Shown: positions 18,269 to 27,163 of the stretch, piece by piece
Layout: each line of letters opens with the position of its first letter
Numbering within the stretch: position 1 is the first letter of the stretch
Assembly (NCBI RefSeq): GCF_000472865.1
Contig: NZ_AXAP01000032.1
Span: 33,005-97,004 of the forward strand
Length of the DNA stretch: 64,000 nucleotides
Origin: Bradyrhizobium elkanii WSM2783
Lineage (GTDB): Bacteria > Pseudomonadota > Alphaproteobacteria > Rhizobiales > Xanthobacteraceae
Reading direction: 5' to 3'
The notes under the pieces: model-generated
Told to the model about the DNA's origin: nothing
The model's database searches: none
The model's input: only the letters and a program-made list of their open reading frames with translations
Translations under genes and position numbers: made by a program

Positions 18269-19156
18269 ATGAGGACGCTCACAGCCGTGCTGTGCGCCTT
18301 GGCGCTGTTCGCAACCGGCGCGCAGGCGCAAACCGTCAAGGATTTCCTGGCGCAGGTCACCAAGAAATGGACCACGCCGTTCGAGCCGTTTCAACTGATC
18401 GGCAACATCTACTACGTCGGCACCGACGGCATCGCCGTCTACGTGATCAAGACGTCTGAGGGCCTGATCCTCATGGACACCGCGCTTCCGCAGTCCACCA
18501 GCATGATCAAGGACAACATCGCCAAACTCGGCTTCAAGCTCGGCGACATCAAATACATCCTGAACACGCATGCGCATTTCGATCACACCGGCGGCTTTGC
18601 CGAAATCAAGCAGGAAACCGGCGCGCAGCTCGTCGCAGGCGAACGTGACAAGCCCCTGCTGGAAGGCGGATATTATCCCGGCGATGAGAAGAACGCCGAT
18701 CTCGGCTTCCCGCCCGTGAAGGTGGACCGCGCCGTCAAGGAAGGCGACAAGGTCACGCTCGGCGACACCACGCTGACGGCGCATGCGACGCCCGGCCACT
18801 CACCCGGCTGCACGAGCTGGGAGATGACCGTCAAGGAGGGCGGTCAGGATCGCGATGTGCTGTTCTTCTGCAGCGGAACAGTCGCGCTCAACAGGCTGGT
18901 CGGCAACCCGACCTATCCCGGCATCGCCGACGACTATCGATCGACATTCGGCAAGGCCAAGGCGATGAAGATCGACGTGCTGCTCGGCCCGCATCCGGAA
19001 GTGTACGGCATGCAACAGAAGCGCGCGCAAATGAAGGACGGCACCCCCAACCCGTTCGTCAAGCCCGGCGAGCTCGCAGCCTACGCGGCAGGCCTCGAAC
19101 AGGATTTCGACAAGCAGCTCGCCAAGCAGACGGCCGCGCTCCAGAAGAGCAACTAG
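18269..19156 (+). CDS. Subclass B3 metallo-beta-lactamase, BJP-1-like
   Basis: 295 residues with a signal peptide (cut near 20, 'AQA|QT'). Zinc ligands visible: HAHFDH (His101, His103, Asp105, His106), His176 in 'ATPGHSPG' and His242 in 'GPHPEV'. The sequence follows BJP-1 of Bradyrhizobium japonicum closely as I remember it ('EPFQLIGNIYYVGTDGIAVYV', 'LLEGGYYPGDEKN', 'FFCSGTVALNRLVG'). B3 enzymes hydrolyse beta-lactams, including carbapenems, in the periplasm. The start at 18269 follows GGGAGG; an earlier in-frame ATG lacks such a site. Confidence 0.93.
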   Translation: MRTLTAVLCALALFATGAQAQTVKDFLAQVTKKWTTPFEPFQLIGNIYYVGTDGIAVYVIKTSEGLILMDTALPQSTSMIKDNIAKLGFKLGDIKYILNTHAHFDHTGGFAEIKQETGAQLVAGERDKPLLEGGYYPGDEKNADLGFPPVKVDRAVKEGDKVTLGDTTLTAHATPGHSPGCTSWEMTVKEGGQDRDVLFFCSGTVALNRLVGNPTYPGIADDYRSTFGKAKAMKIDVLLGPHPEVYGMQQKRAQMKDGTPNPFVKPGELAAYAAGLEQDFDKQLAKQTAALQKSN

Positions 19157-19196
19157 AGCGCAATGTCTTTCGGTTGAAACGCCGCTTCGCCGCAAG

Positions 19197-19223
19197 TTCA
19201 CCTCTCCCGTAGGGAGAGGTGAA
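19197..19223. repeat. Perfect 12-bp inverted repeat after the beta-lactamase gene
   Basis: TTCACCTCTCCC-GTA-GGGAGAGGTGAA, a perfect dyad with a 3-base loop, 41 bases past the metallo-beta-lactamase stop. It matches the 'cctctccc...gggagagg' elements dispersed in Bradyrhizobium genomes. It lacks a T-run, so it is more likely a mobile-repeat relic or an mRNA stabiliser than a classical terminator. Confidence 0.7.
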
Positions 19224-19285
19224 GAGACGCAGCGCCCATCGCGGACACGATTCGACCTCATCTTATCAGACTCTAGACGCGGCAG

Positions 19286-19504
19286 TTATAGCGCCGTGCC
19301 GCCGCCAAACTTGGACGGATCGTTGTAGCTCGGCGTGTCGTCGTAGTGCATCAGCGGCCGAGGTGCTGCGAACTCCCAGCGCGGAACCGCGTAGACCGGT
19401 CCGGGTGGAATGATGACATGCTCCGGCCTGAAGTGATGGAGGGAGGCCGCACTGGCAGATGCAGACAGGGTGATCAACAGGCCTAAGGCCAAGAAAGTAC
19501 GCAT
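19286..19504 (-). CDS. Small secreted protein, 72 residues
   Basis: Starts at an ATG with GGAG nine bases upstream. The first 19 residues are a clear signal peptide ('MRTFLALGLLITLSASASA'), leaving a mature chain of about 53 residues rich in Pro, His and Tyr ('PEHVIIPPGPVY', 'HYDDTPSYNDPSKFGGG'). No known domain. Likely periplasmic. It runs toward the beta-lactamase gene. Confidence 0.6.
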   Translation of the reverse strand: MRTFLALGLLITLSASASAASLHHFRPEHVIIPPGPVYAVPRWEFAAPRPLMHYDDTPSYNDPSKFGGGTAL

Positions 19505-19667
19505 CGCGTTTACTCCGATGAACTTGTCGCCCGCTCTCGTCCCATGAAGTGCGCTGGAGCCGCCATCGTACCAAGGTATGGCGGCATCACGATCGGTCAC
19601 ATCAGCGACATCGGCGGGCATGCCTTCTGGTGCCCGGCGCAGTCTGGCTCATCAAAGCCTCGACGGC

Positions 19668-20393
19668 TCACGCATCGGCCATCTTCTTGAAGGCCTCACG
19701 GTCAAGAACCTTGACGTGGTGTCGGCCTCGCGTGGTTATGATCTTCTTCACGACGAGCGCCCGGAATGCGCGGCTGAGCGCCGGAAGGGTAATGCCGAGA
19801 TAATCGGCGATGCTCGAACGATCCATCGGCAGATATATTTCCGAGATCGGCTCGTTCCGCGCAATCTGCAGGTGCTCCTGGAGCTCAAGGAACATGGCGA
19901 GCCTCTTGACCGCTCTTTTCTGGACAAGGAGAACCGCATGATGCTGCGCCTGACGCAATTCGTCGCAGAGCTTCACAATGATCTGCACGTCGAGATTGGC
20001 GCTGCTGCTCAGAATCCGCTGCACCGACTGCAGCGGCATCTTGTAGGCGATGACGGGTGTCGTGGCCCTCGCCGTGTTGGTGTACCGCGCCTCCTCGGTC
20101 AAACCGAAGAGATCGCCGGGATAGAGAAAGGACATGACGGGCGGACCGTCGGCAAGCATCCGATACGCGGTGACGACCCCGCTTATGATGTTGAACACCG
20201 CATCGGCGCGGTCGCCCTGATTGTAGATCCGCTCGCCTTTCTCGAAGCGAACGATTGCAGCGATCTTTGCAAGCTGTGCGCGCTCGTCGTTGCTCAACAA
20301 TTGATGCCGGACACGCTTTTTCGGATGACCAGGCGTCCAGGGATCGGTCGCATGAATCGCGGGTCCCGCCATGCGGGTTGCGTTCGTCGGCAT
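19668..20393 (-). CDS. Crp/Fnr-family transcriptional regulator
   Basis: About 241 residues from the ATG at 20393, which has AGAGGTGG upstream; the 40 extra residues of the longest frame look non-coding. Cyclic-nucleotide-type beta-barrel at about 40-130 ('KGERIYNQGDRADAVFNIISG'), dimer helix, then an HTH with 'SIADYLGITLPALSRAFRAL'. The Ser-Arg of FNR/FixK recognition helices is kept, but the usual Glu is replaced by Pro. No N-terminal Cys cluster is seen, so it is FixK-like rather than a direct oxygen sensor. A consensus FNR/FixK site lies 136 bases upstream. Confidence 0.88.
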   Translation of the reverse strand: MPTNATRMAGPAIHATDPWTPGHPKKRVRHQLLSNDERAQLAKIAAIVRFEKGERIYNQGDRADAVFNIISGVVTAYRMLADGPPVMSFLYPGDLFGLTEEARYTNTARATTPVIAYKMPLQSVQRILSSSANLDVQIIVKLCDELRQAQHHAVLLVQKRAVKRLAMFLELQEHLQIARNEPISEIYLPMDRSSIADYLGITLPALSRAFRALVVKKIITTRGRHHVKVLDREAFKKMADA

Positions 20394-20528
20394 ATGTTGT
20401 CCACCTCTTGCCATCGCCGATGAGTAGCCGATCTGCCGCGCTTCCTTTTTGATCGCCGTCAAAGAGTACCTACGTTTGCCGGCGTTGGCGCGACCGGAAC
20501 TGGCCGCCAACATGCGCGCTGCACAAAT

Positions 20529-20542
20529 TTGATCCTGATCAA
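20529..20542. promoter_or_regulatory. FNR/FixK-type binding site (TTGAT-N4-ATCAA)
   Basis: The palindrome TTGATCCTGATCAA is an exact match to the FNR/Anr/FixK consensus. It lies in the divergent region between the Crp/Fnr gene and the gene at 20626, about 84 bases before the latter start. This implies low-oxygen control of one or both genes, possibly autoregulation. Confidence 0.7.
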
Positions 20543-20625
20543 ACTTTCGCCCACCAAGGAGGCTGCCTTTTTTCAGTCGGTACGCGATAACTTTGGCGGT
20601 GATGGCGGAATGGGGAAAGCGGTCG

Positions 20626-21114
20626 ATGTCGTCGGATTCAAGTGATCCCCGCCTGACCTATGCGCAAAATATCGAACGATACCGCCGGCTCCTGAAGACC
20701 CAGTTGAGCGATGCCGAGCGGGAATTCATCGAGCGACGGATTTCCGAAGCGCATCGCGCTTACGAGACACCAACCGACAGGTTCGTCGTTCGCGCCAATA
20801 TCGATCACTTCCTGAAGGCCCTGTGGGACGGCAACCTGACGCCTGAAAAACGCTCCACCATTACCAAATTGCTGATCGAGGAGCAGAACAAGCTGAGCCA
20901 TGACCTGGAGCAGCTTCGGTTCGCGGAGGATCGAGCACTGGCCGGCCGCAAACGTCTCGAGCATCTCAGAAGCAAACTGAACGACCCACGATCCGATCCG
21001 GCCAATCGATCGCAGGCAACCCGCCTGCTTGCGACAATGGAAGAAATCCAGCGGTTGCTGGAGGAGTTCTGCGAACAATTGCGCCGCAAGGTCATTGGCA
21101 GGGACGGCATCTAG
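20626..21114 (+). CDS. Conserved hypothetical alpha-helical protein
   Basis: 162 residues from the ATG at 20626, preceded by GGGGAAAG; a TTG 33 bases earlier is the alternative. The chain is almost entirely charged helix ('DAEREFIERRISEAHR', 'EEIQRLLEEFCEQLRRK') with coiled-coil character and no membrane segment. No family function recognised. The FNR/FixK site upstream suggests anaerobic or microaerobic expression. Confidence 0.65.
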   Translation: MSSDSSDPRLTYAQNIERYRRLLKTQLSDAEREFIERRISEAHRAYETPTDRFVVRANIDHFLKALWDGNLTPEKRSTITKLLIEEQNKLSHDLEQLRFAEDRALAGRKRLEHLRSKLNDPRSDPANRSQATRLLATMEEIQRLLEEFCEQLRRKVIGRDGI

Positions 21115-21126
21115 CGACCTCGCGCC

Positions 21127-21615
21127 TCAATAAGGCTGATCGCGGATGTGCAGCATGTATAACACGCGGGAGATCATCAGCTCCCCTACCAGAAAAATGC
21201 CGACACAGATGATGATGTCGACCCATGTCAGCGCTAGCGCATTCTGACAAACCACCAGCGGCAGAAGCGATTCCGGAATCTGGTCCAGCCCAACCGCCTG
21301 GGCGCTGGACGACAAATTGAGACGACGCTTGATGAAGCTGGAGATGATATCGCCGAGCATGGCAAGGCATGCCACCAGAGCGCCTGTGGCGACGCTTACG
21401 CCAAGCACTGGCGCGGCCGCCGCAGTGGCGGCCACGGAAAGGACGACACCTCTGATCGTCTTTGACTGACCCAGCAACGGGCGGCCATCCACGAAATGCA
21501 CCTCCGCATCCAAAGGAAACGCCAAACGGGAGCCGAATATCTTCTTGGCGATAACCGGCGTGCCGTTCGCGAAGGTCAAGAGCACGAGCGATTGCAGGAT
21601 TGGCCAAAGGTCCAT
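21127..21615 (-). CDS. CarS-like CDP-lipid synthase (DUF46 family)
   Basis: 162 residues from the ATG at 21615 (AGGA nine bases upstream). Four to five hydrophobic helices and the family motifs 'LTFANGTPVIAKK', 'DGRPLLGQSKTIRG' and 'GDIISSFIKRR'. The archaeal relatives make CDP-archaeol from CTP and unsaturated archaetidic acid; CDP-diglyceride synthetases share the fold. In bacteria the substrate is not established to me. It ends convergently, 12 bases from the helical protein gene, and stands apart from other lipid genes. Confidence 0.75.
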   Translation of the reverse strand: MDLWPILQSLVLLTFANGTPVIAKKIFGSRLAFPLDAEVHFVDGRPLLGQSKTIRGVVLSVAATAAAAPVLGVSVATGALVACLAMLGDIISSFIKRRLNLSSSAQAVGLDQIPESLLPLVVCQNALALTWVDIIICVGIFLVGELMISRVLYMLHIRDQPY

Positions 21616-21850
21616 CTGAATATCCTGCGCCGGCGCACGGCAGGTCCGGTGCAAAAGGATAGACGCACCGCACCTGCCAATTCAACCTTCAGCGTTTCCA
21701 CGATTTCTCGCAATCGCCTTGCGACAGGCATCGGAGCGACGACACACTGATGGCCCCTGGCGCGCCCACGGTTCGTCGCCGAGTTTGACCCGCATCAATG
21801 GTGTACCATCACAGAACCGTTAGCTTGGCGGTCTCAGCGAGGAGTCTGCC

Positions 21851-22267
21851 ATGAACGAAATTCCCCAAATTACCATTTCCTCCGCGAAGGTCGCAGCGAT
21901 CCTCGCGAAGGCACGGCAGTTCGACGTCAAGGATGCGGTGACCGACCCGGAGCCCGCCTCCAACGCGAGTGACGATGCTATGCTTTCGGTCCTTGAGGAT
22001 CATCGCGACGATCCCGTCAGCGGCGAACTGACGGCGATCATCCGCGGCCTGAACGAGGACGAACAGGTCGACCTGGTGACGCTTACATGGCTCGGCCGCG
22101 GCGACGGCGAACTCGAAGAGTGGGACGACCTTCGCGCGGAGGCCGCGCACGCGCACAACAAGCGCACGGCGGAATATCTCTTGGGAATGCCGTTACTCGG
22201 TGACTATCTGGAAGAGGCCCTATCGCAATTCGGGCATTCCGCGGAGGAGTTTGAGCAGCCGCTCTAG
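21851..22267 (+). CDS. DUF3775 domain protein
   Basis: 138 residues, acidic and soluble. The stretch 'ITISSAKVAAILAKARQFDVKD', the central 'GLNEDEQVDLVTLTWLGRG' and 'YLLGMPLLGDYLEEAL' match the DUF3775 pattern widely found in Rhizobiales. Function unknown. It stands alone, with a dispersed repeat starting at its stop codon. Confidence 0.85.
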   Translation: MNEIPQITISSAKVAAILAKARQFDVKDAVTDPEPASNASDDAMLSVLEDHRDDPVSGELTAIIRGLNEDEQVDLVTLTWLGRGDGELEEWDDLRAEAAHAHNKRTAEYLLGMPLLGDYLEEALSQFGHSAEEFEQPL

Positions 22268-22393
22268 AGCATTTTCGGTTCTGATAGCATCAGAACTGAA
22301 GCTCTAGATTCTTGTTTTGATGCGTTTTCTTCACGCGAACCGGTGTCCACCCTCGGATCAAGTCCGAGGGCATGCTTCGCTCGAAAACCCTCT
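22264..22393. repeat. Bradyrhizobium-type dispersed repeat with hairpins
   Basis: Begins at the DUF3775 stop codon. It contains a perfect hairpin GTTCTGAT-AGC-ATCAGAAC (22278-22296), the recurrent 'AAGCTCTAGATTCTTG' core, 'TTCACGCGAACCGGTGTCCAC' spacing elements and a second dyad CCCTCGGA...TCCGAGGG. I recognise this as the common palindromic repeat of Bradyrhizobium and Rhodopseudomonas intergenic regions. The first hairpin may also help terminate the upstream transcript. Confidence 0.75.
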
Positions 22394-22455
22394 AGCAAGG
22401 TCCGGAGAGATGCCTCAGGCACCGAAGGGCGCGACCGCATTGGATGCGCTGCCCG

Positions 22456-22821
22456 TCACTGATGTCCAGTCGCGGCAGCCTTGCGCGGGGTTGCATTGCC
22501 GTGTCGGTTGTGATTGGAGCCATGCCGGCCGTTCGGCAACTCGATGGGCGTGTGCCGCTGCGCCTTGGCGTCGAACACCGTCACATGAAGCTTCGGATGT
22601 CGCTTCTTGATTTCGATCGCGGCCTTCTCGGCGGCCTCGTAGCTTTCGTGCTCGGACTTCAGTTGCCGATCGACGGCAACATGAAAAGGCTTGGTGAGCG
22701 ATGGCTTGACGGACTTTCGACCCGAACCTGCGACATTGTTGGCGACCGGCGTCGTTACCGGCCCGATTCGAGCCGAGAAACCGGCTTTCCGTGAGGAACC
22801 GCGTTGCTTGTTCCTGGGCAT
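22456..22821 (-). CDS. Conserved hypothetical basic protein
   Basis: 121 residues, highly basic at both ends ('MPRNKQRGSSRKAG', 'GRHGSNHNRHGN'). A central segment (about 42-95, 'KPFHVAVDRQLKSEHESYEAAEKAAIEIKKRHP' region) has the alternating pattern of a small DUF2188-like alpha/beta fold. No known role. Upstream of it 134 bases separate it from nadE on the same strand. Confidence 0.55.
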   Translation of the reverse strand: MPRNKQRGSSRKAGFSARIGPVTTPVANNVAGSGRKSVKPSLTKPFHVAVDRQLKSEHESYEAAEKAAIEIKKRHPKLHVTVFDAKAQRHTPIELPNGRHGSNHNRHGNATPRKAAATGHQ

Positions 22822-22955
22822 TGGTCGACCTTCTCGAGAACATGCCCACGTCTACGAGCGGAAACCTTCATTCAGCGCATTTCCACTATCGGGACGTTGA
22901 GCTTGGTCAATAACAACGCAAATCAGTTCCGGCGGTGCCTATCGATCTGTCCTTG

Positions 22956-24995
22956 TCAGGCGGGCGGAACGTTTCGTTCCAAATCCTCCAGCCAAGCCGC
23001 AGCGCTGGCGTCCGAGGGCGCGCGCCAATCGCCGCGGGGCGAAAGTGACCCTCCGGCCGAAACCTTGGGGCCGTTTGGCATCGCGGAACGCTTGAACTGG
23101 CTGAACGCGAAAAATCGCCGCAGGAAGACCTCCAGCCAGCGCCTGATATCGGCAAGCGGATAGGCTTTGCGCCGGTCAGTGGGAAACGCGGCTGGCCATT
23201 CGCCCTTGGCAACGTCGTTCCAGGCATGCCAGGCGAGGAATGCGATCTTCGACGGCCGGAAGCCGAACCGAAGCGTATAGAACAGATTGAAGTCCTGCAG
23301 CTCATACGGCCCCACGGCCGCTTCCGTGCTCTGCGGGGTCTCGCCGGCCTGAACAGGTACCAGCTCGGGCGAGATCTCCGAGGCGAGAATGGCGCGCAAC
23401 GTTTTTGCGACTTCATCGTCGAACTGTTCGGTCGCGATGACCCAGCGGATCAAGTGCTGGATCAACGTCTTCGGCACGCCGGCGTTGACGTTATAATGCG
23501 CCATCTGGTCGCCGACACCATAGGTGCACCATCCGAGCGCCAGCTCGGAGAGATCGCCGGTGCCGATCACGATCCCTCCGCGATAATTGGCGAGGCGGAA
23601 GAGATAGTCGGTGCGCAGCCCCGCCTGCACATTCTCGAAGGTGATGTCATAGACCGGCTCGCCCCGCCCTGCGGGATGATCGATGTCGCGGAGCATCTGC
23701 GTGGCGGCTGGGCGGATATCGAGCTCGCCGGCGCTCACCTGCAGCGCCTGCATCAAGGCCAGAGCATTGGCCTTGCTTTCGCTGCCGGTCGCAAAGCCCG
23801 GCAGCGTGTAGGCAAGAATGTTCGATCTCGGCAATCCGAGAAGATCGATCGCCTTGGCGGCAACGATCAGGGCGTGCGTGGAATCGAGCCCGCCGGACAC
23901 GCCGATCACGACGCGCTTGGTGCCGATGGCCCGCAGCCGCTGCACCAGGCCCGCAACCTGGATATTGTAGGCCTCGTAGCAATCCTGATTGAGGCGGCTC
24001 TGATCGCTGGGCACGAACGGGAAGCGCTCGACCTTCCTCGCAAATCCGATGTCCGTCATCGGAGGCCGCAGCGCGTAACCGATCCTCCGATAGGAGCCGG
24101 CACTCTTCTGCCTTCGATTGTCGTCGAAGGTGCTCATCAGCGAGCGCTCCTGACGCAGCAGATCCAGATCGATGTCGGCGATCGTGATCTGTCCGTCCTG
24201 CCGGAAACGCTCACCCTCCGCCAGCAGCACGCCATTTTCGAAAATGGAGGTCTGGCCATCCCAGGCCAGATCGGTGGTCGATTCCCCGATTCCCGCCGCG
24301 GCATAGACATAGGCGGCGAGGCAGCGTGCGGAGCAGGATCGCGATAAGAGATCACGCGACAGCGCCCGGCCGATCGTGATCGGACTGCCGGAGAGATTGG
24401 CGAGCACGGTCGCTCCGGCCAAGGCAAGTTCCGATCCCGGCGTCACCGGGATCCACATATCCTCGCAGATCTCGACGCCTATGGTCAGTCCCGGAACATC
24501 GTCGGCCTCAAAGAGCAGGTCGACGCCGAAGGGAGCGCGAACATCGCCAATTGTGATCTCCAACCCGGTCAATCCCGCGCCGGAGGCAAAGTGACGGGTT
24601 TCGTAAAACTCCCGATAGGTCGGCAGGTACGTCTTGGGAACGACGCCGAGAATGCGACCACGGTGAATGACAACAGCGCAATTGTAGATCCGCGCCCCAT
24701 GACGCAGCGGTGCGCCGACGATCAGCACGGTCATCAGCTCGGCCGATGCCGCCCGGACGCTCGCCAGCCCTCGCTCCACCGCATCCAGGAGCGGATCCTG
24801 CATGACCAGATCTTCGATCGCATAGCCGCAGAGACACAGTTCGGGAAAGACCGCTGCTGCCACCGACTGCTTGTGGCAGGCGCGGGCCGCCTCGATGATC
24901 GCGGTCGCGTTGGCGGCCGGATCGGCGACACGGGACACCGTGACGCAGGCAGCGGCCCGGACAAAGCCGTGGCGGTAGATCGAATGGAAACTCAT
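22956..24995 (-). CDS. nadE: Glutamine-dependent NAD+ synthetase
   Basis: 679 residues from the ATG at 24995. The N-terminal nitrilase-type glutaminase domain has the Glu52-Lys121-Cys177 triad ('FPEL', 'VPKTYLP', 'EICEDMW'). The C-terminal synthetase domain has the ATP pyrophosphatase loop 'SGGLDST' (367-373). It makes NAD+ from nicotinate adenine dinucleotide with ammonia from glutamine, channelled between domains. Length matches the large bacterial two-domain type. It is a single gene with no obvious operon partner. Confidence 0.95.
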   Translation of the reverse strand: MSFHSIYRHGFVRAAACVTVSRVADPAANATAIIEAARACHKQSVAAAVFPELCLCGYAIEDLVMQDPLLDAVERGLASVRAASAELMTVLIVGAPLRHGARIYNCAVVIHRGRILGVVPKTYLPTYREFYETRHFASGAGLTGLEITIGDVRAPFGVDLLFEADDVPGLTIGVEICEDMWIPVTPGSELALAGATVLANLSGSPITIGRALSRDLLSRSCSARCLAAYVYAAAGIGESTTDLAWDGQTSIFENGVLLAEGERFRQDGQITIADIDLDLLRQERSLMSTFDDNRRQKSAGSYRRIGYALRPPMTDIGFARKVERFPFVPSDQSRLNQDCYEAYNIQVAGLVQRLRAIGTKRVVIGVSGGLDSTHALIVAAKAIDLLGLPRSNILAYTLPGFATGSESKANALALMQALQVSAGELDIRPAATQMLRDIDHPAGRGEPVYDITFENVQAGLRTDYLFRLANYRGGIVIGTGDLSELALGWCTYGVGDQMAHYNVNAGVPKTLIQHLIRWVIATEQFDDEVAKTLRAILASEISPELVPVQAGETPQSTEAAVGPYELQDFNLFYTLRFGFRPSKIAFLAWHAWNDVAKGEWPAAFPTDRRKAYPLADIRRWLEVFLRRFFAFSQFKRSAMPNGPKVSAGGSLSPRGDWRAPSDASAAAWLEDLERNVPPA

Positions 24996-25145
24996 ATGGC
25001 TCGGCTCCGTCCCGCGAGACCCAGTTTGCAAGACAACTCCCCGGCCGATGCTGCGCCGTCAAGTCATCTCAGTTAGGTCTAGTCTATTCGAACACGGCGC
25101 CTTGCCAAGCAACCGATGGCCGCGAAACGTTAACCGACGTTTGGG

Positions 25146-26801
25146 TCAAGCCTCCCGATAATCGAGCAGGATCAGCCCGACCAGGATGAATGCCACGGGC
25201 CAGATCCAGGAGGCGATGCGGCTTGCCTTGCCGTCGAGACGGAGCTCCAGCCAGCGCGCCCATCCGGCGAGGATTCCGCATAGCGCCAGCGGCGTGTGGC
25301 TCATCTCGATCAGGAGCTGGTCCTTGATGTTAGCGATGGCATGGGAATGGGTGAGCAGCAGTGCGCCGCCGATCGCGGTGGTCAGAGGAAACACCAGCGC
25401 CGCCTTGCTGTTCCTGAGCCCGCCGACCTGCACGCGCCACTCGAACAGACCAAACACGACGATCAGCAACACGAAGATGCGATGCTGTGCGATCTCGGGA
25501 TCACGCAGCGATTCGAAAAAGCCGAACTGTCCGAGCGGCCACGCCGCCTCGTCGGCACGGAAGAACAGAAACGTTGCCATCGCCAGAAAAAGCAGCGGCC
25601 AGTGCCTTGCCCACCGGCCCCAACGAAAATGCTGGATCAGGGCGAGAAAGCCGATGAGGACGACGAATATCCCCGCCCAATGGTGGTTGAATTCCGACCA
25701 GGCGACATCCGCGGCATTGCGGGGCAGGATCGTGCCTTCGCCTGGGACATAGGCCAGCGGTGCCGTTGTCCGCTGCGCATCGGCCGCAGCAATCTTTGCC
25801 TGCAATTCCGCGACGGTGAGCTTGTCGTAATCAGGGCTTGACAGGCGGATCGGGAATTGCGGCGTGAACCGCTCGACGATCTCGGACCAGCTCACCCGGT
25901 CCTGCGCCAGATCGATGCCCGGCGGCAGCGACGTCAGGGAGGCGGCGGCAAAGAGCACAGCCGCACCGATGCCGATTTCCACTTCGGCGAACCGCTTCAG
26001 TCGGAGGATCGGCGTTGACGCATCGCGGCGCAGCCGGTCGACGGTGAAGAAGTTGAAGGCGCCCAGGGCGAGCAGCATCAGCAGCAGACAGACCTTCGCG
26101 CTTGTCATGACGCCATAGGCGGTGCCGTAGATCGCCTCGAAGGAGCCGATATAGCCGATCGACATCACGGTGCCGCCGACGAGGATGGCGCCCACTGATG
26201 CCATCGACATCACCGAATAGCGCCGCCCGATCAGCTTCCAGTCAACCGGATCTTGACAGAGGTTGAGCGCAATCAGGAAGCAAGGCAGGCCTCCGATCCA
26301 GACCGCGGCACCGAGCATGTGCAGCCCGCCCGCGACGAGGTAGGGCCATCGCAGTTCGAGACGACTCGCCGCGTGAGTGACCGAAAGCTGCGCGATCAAG
26401 ATCACGGCGGCGAGGCCGACAAGAAAGAGAAGTCGTGACGTTGTCCACGACCTCCTTGCGAGGAGAGCAATGAGGAAGGCGCAAGCGGCGATCACGAGGT
26501 CCGCTCGTACGAAACCGGCCCCGGCCGCCTCCGCCCACGACAGCTCGAGCGTGCCGACAAGCGCGAGCGCGTTAAGTACGAGCGAGCAAAGCGTGAAGAT
26601 GCCCAGGAGCAAGGAGCTGATAACAAGAAAAGTCCGGCAGTGGCTGCCAATCTTGGCGCTCTCGACGGAAAGCCAGGGCTGGAGCGGTTGCAGCAGCACA
26701 AGCAGGAAGGCAAGCGTGCCGAGCGTGAAAGTCTGGCTCGTGAGAATCAGACCCCGCAGAACGACGGACAGGTAGCCGAATATGTCGAGAAAGAGCGACA
26801 C
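25146..26801 (-). CDS. copD: CopD-family copper transport membrane protein
   Basis: 551 residues from a GTG two bases after the copC stop, implying translational coupling; longer frames lie within copC. Many hydrophobic helices with CopD features: 'WPYLVAGGLHMLGAAVWIGGL', 'KVCLLLMLLALGAFNFFTVDRLRR', then a periplasmic loop and a further helix set (about 365-550) with 'HHWAGIFVVLIGFLALIQHF'. The second half resembles extended CopD proteins. With CopC it is thought to bring copper into the cytoplasm or to a cuproenzyme. Confidence 0.85.
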   Translation of the reverse strand: MSLFLDIFGYLSVVLRGLILTSQTFTLGTLAFLLVLLQPLQPWLSVESAKIGSHCRTFLVISSLLLGIFTLCSLVLNALALVGTLELSWAEAAGAGFVRADLVIAACAFLIALLARRSWTTSRLLFLVGLAAVILIAQLSVTHAASRLELRWPYLVAGGLHMLGAAVWIGGLPCFLIALNLCQDPVDWKLIGRRYSVMSMASVGAILVGGTVMSIGYIGSFEAIYGTAYGVMTSAKVCLLLMLLALGAFNFFTVDRLRRDASTPILRLKRFAEVEIGIGAAVLFAAASLTSLPPGIDLAQDRVSWSEIVERFTPQFPIRLSSPDYDKLTVAELQAKIAAADAQRTTAPLAYVPGEGTILPRNAADVAWSEFNHHWAGIFVVLIGFLALIQHFRWGRWARHWPLLFLAMATFLFFRADEAAWPLGQFGFFESLRDPEIAQHRIFVLLIVVFGLFEWRVQVGGLRNSKAALVFPLTTAIGGALLLTHSHAIANIKDQLLIEMSHTPLALCGILAGWARWLELRLDGKASRIASWIWPVAFILVGLILLDYREA

Positions 26802-26803
26802 GG

Positions 26804-27163
26804 CTATCGCACGGTGAACCGAATATCGCCGCGCGTGATGTGCCCGTCGACGCTCAGCACCTGCCAGCGCAGACGCCAAGCACCAGGGCTGAGACCTTTT
26901 GCCTCCGCATCCAGCGCGTCGGGTGGCGAGTCGGCCGCCGGTGCGAGCCGCTGCTCTGTCCCGCCAGCGCCGATCAGCATCACTTTCGAACGATCGCGAT
27001 CAATCCGACTATTGAACTGCAGATGGATCGGCACATTGCCGGCAGGCATGACTGCGTCAGCTGCGGGCGACGACTTGATCACGATGGCGTGCGCCGTGGC
27101 CTCTTGGAGAGAAAGCAAAACAAGGAGCAGCACCGAAAACGGCAATGGAATGCTGAGTCTCAT
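26804..27163 (-). CDS. copC: CopC-type periplasmic copper-binding protein
   Basis: 119 residues. Signal peptide to residue 24; the mature chain would start at His25 ('HAIVIKSSPA'), the usual Cu(II) ligand. A second part of the site is the DGH near the end (Asp106, His108), giving the typical Cu(II) site. The Met-rich Cu(I) site of the long Pseudomonas type is absent, as in many short CopC proteins. It precedes copD by 2 bases. Confidence 0.92.
   Translation of the reverse strand: MRLSIPLPFSVLLLVLLSLQEATAHAIVIKSSPAADAVMPAGNVPIHLQFNSRIDRDRSKVMLIGAGGTEQRLAPAADSPPDALDAEAKGLSPGAWRLRWQVLSVDGHITRGDIRFTVR

Noticed and set aside
22264..22393. CRISPR-like repeat
   Set aside because: There is only one copy with internal hairpins and no spacer array; it is a dispersed palindromic element.
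23226..24347. 373-codon plus-strand frame inside nadE
   Set aside because: It is the antisense shadow of nadE; the minus-strand frame carries all catalytic residues of NAD synthetase.
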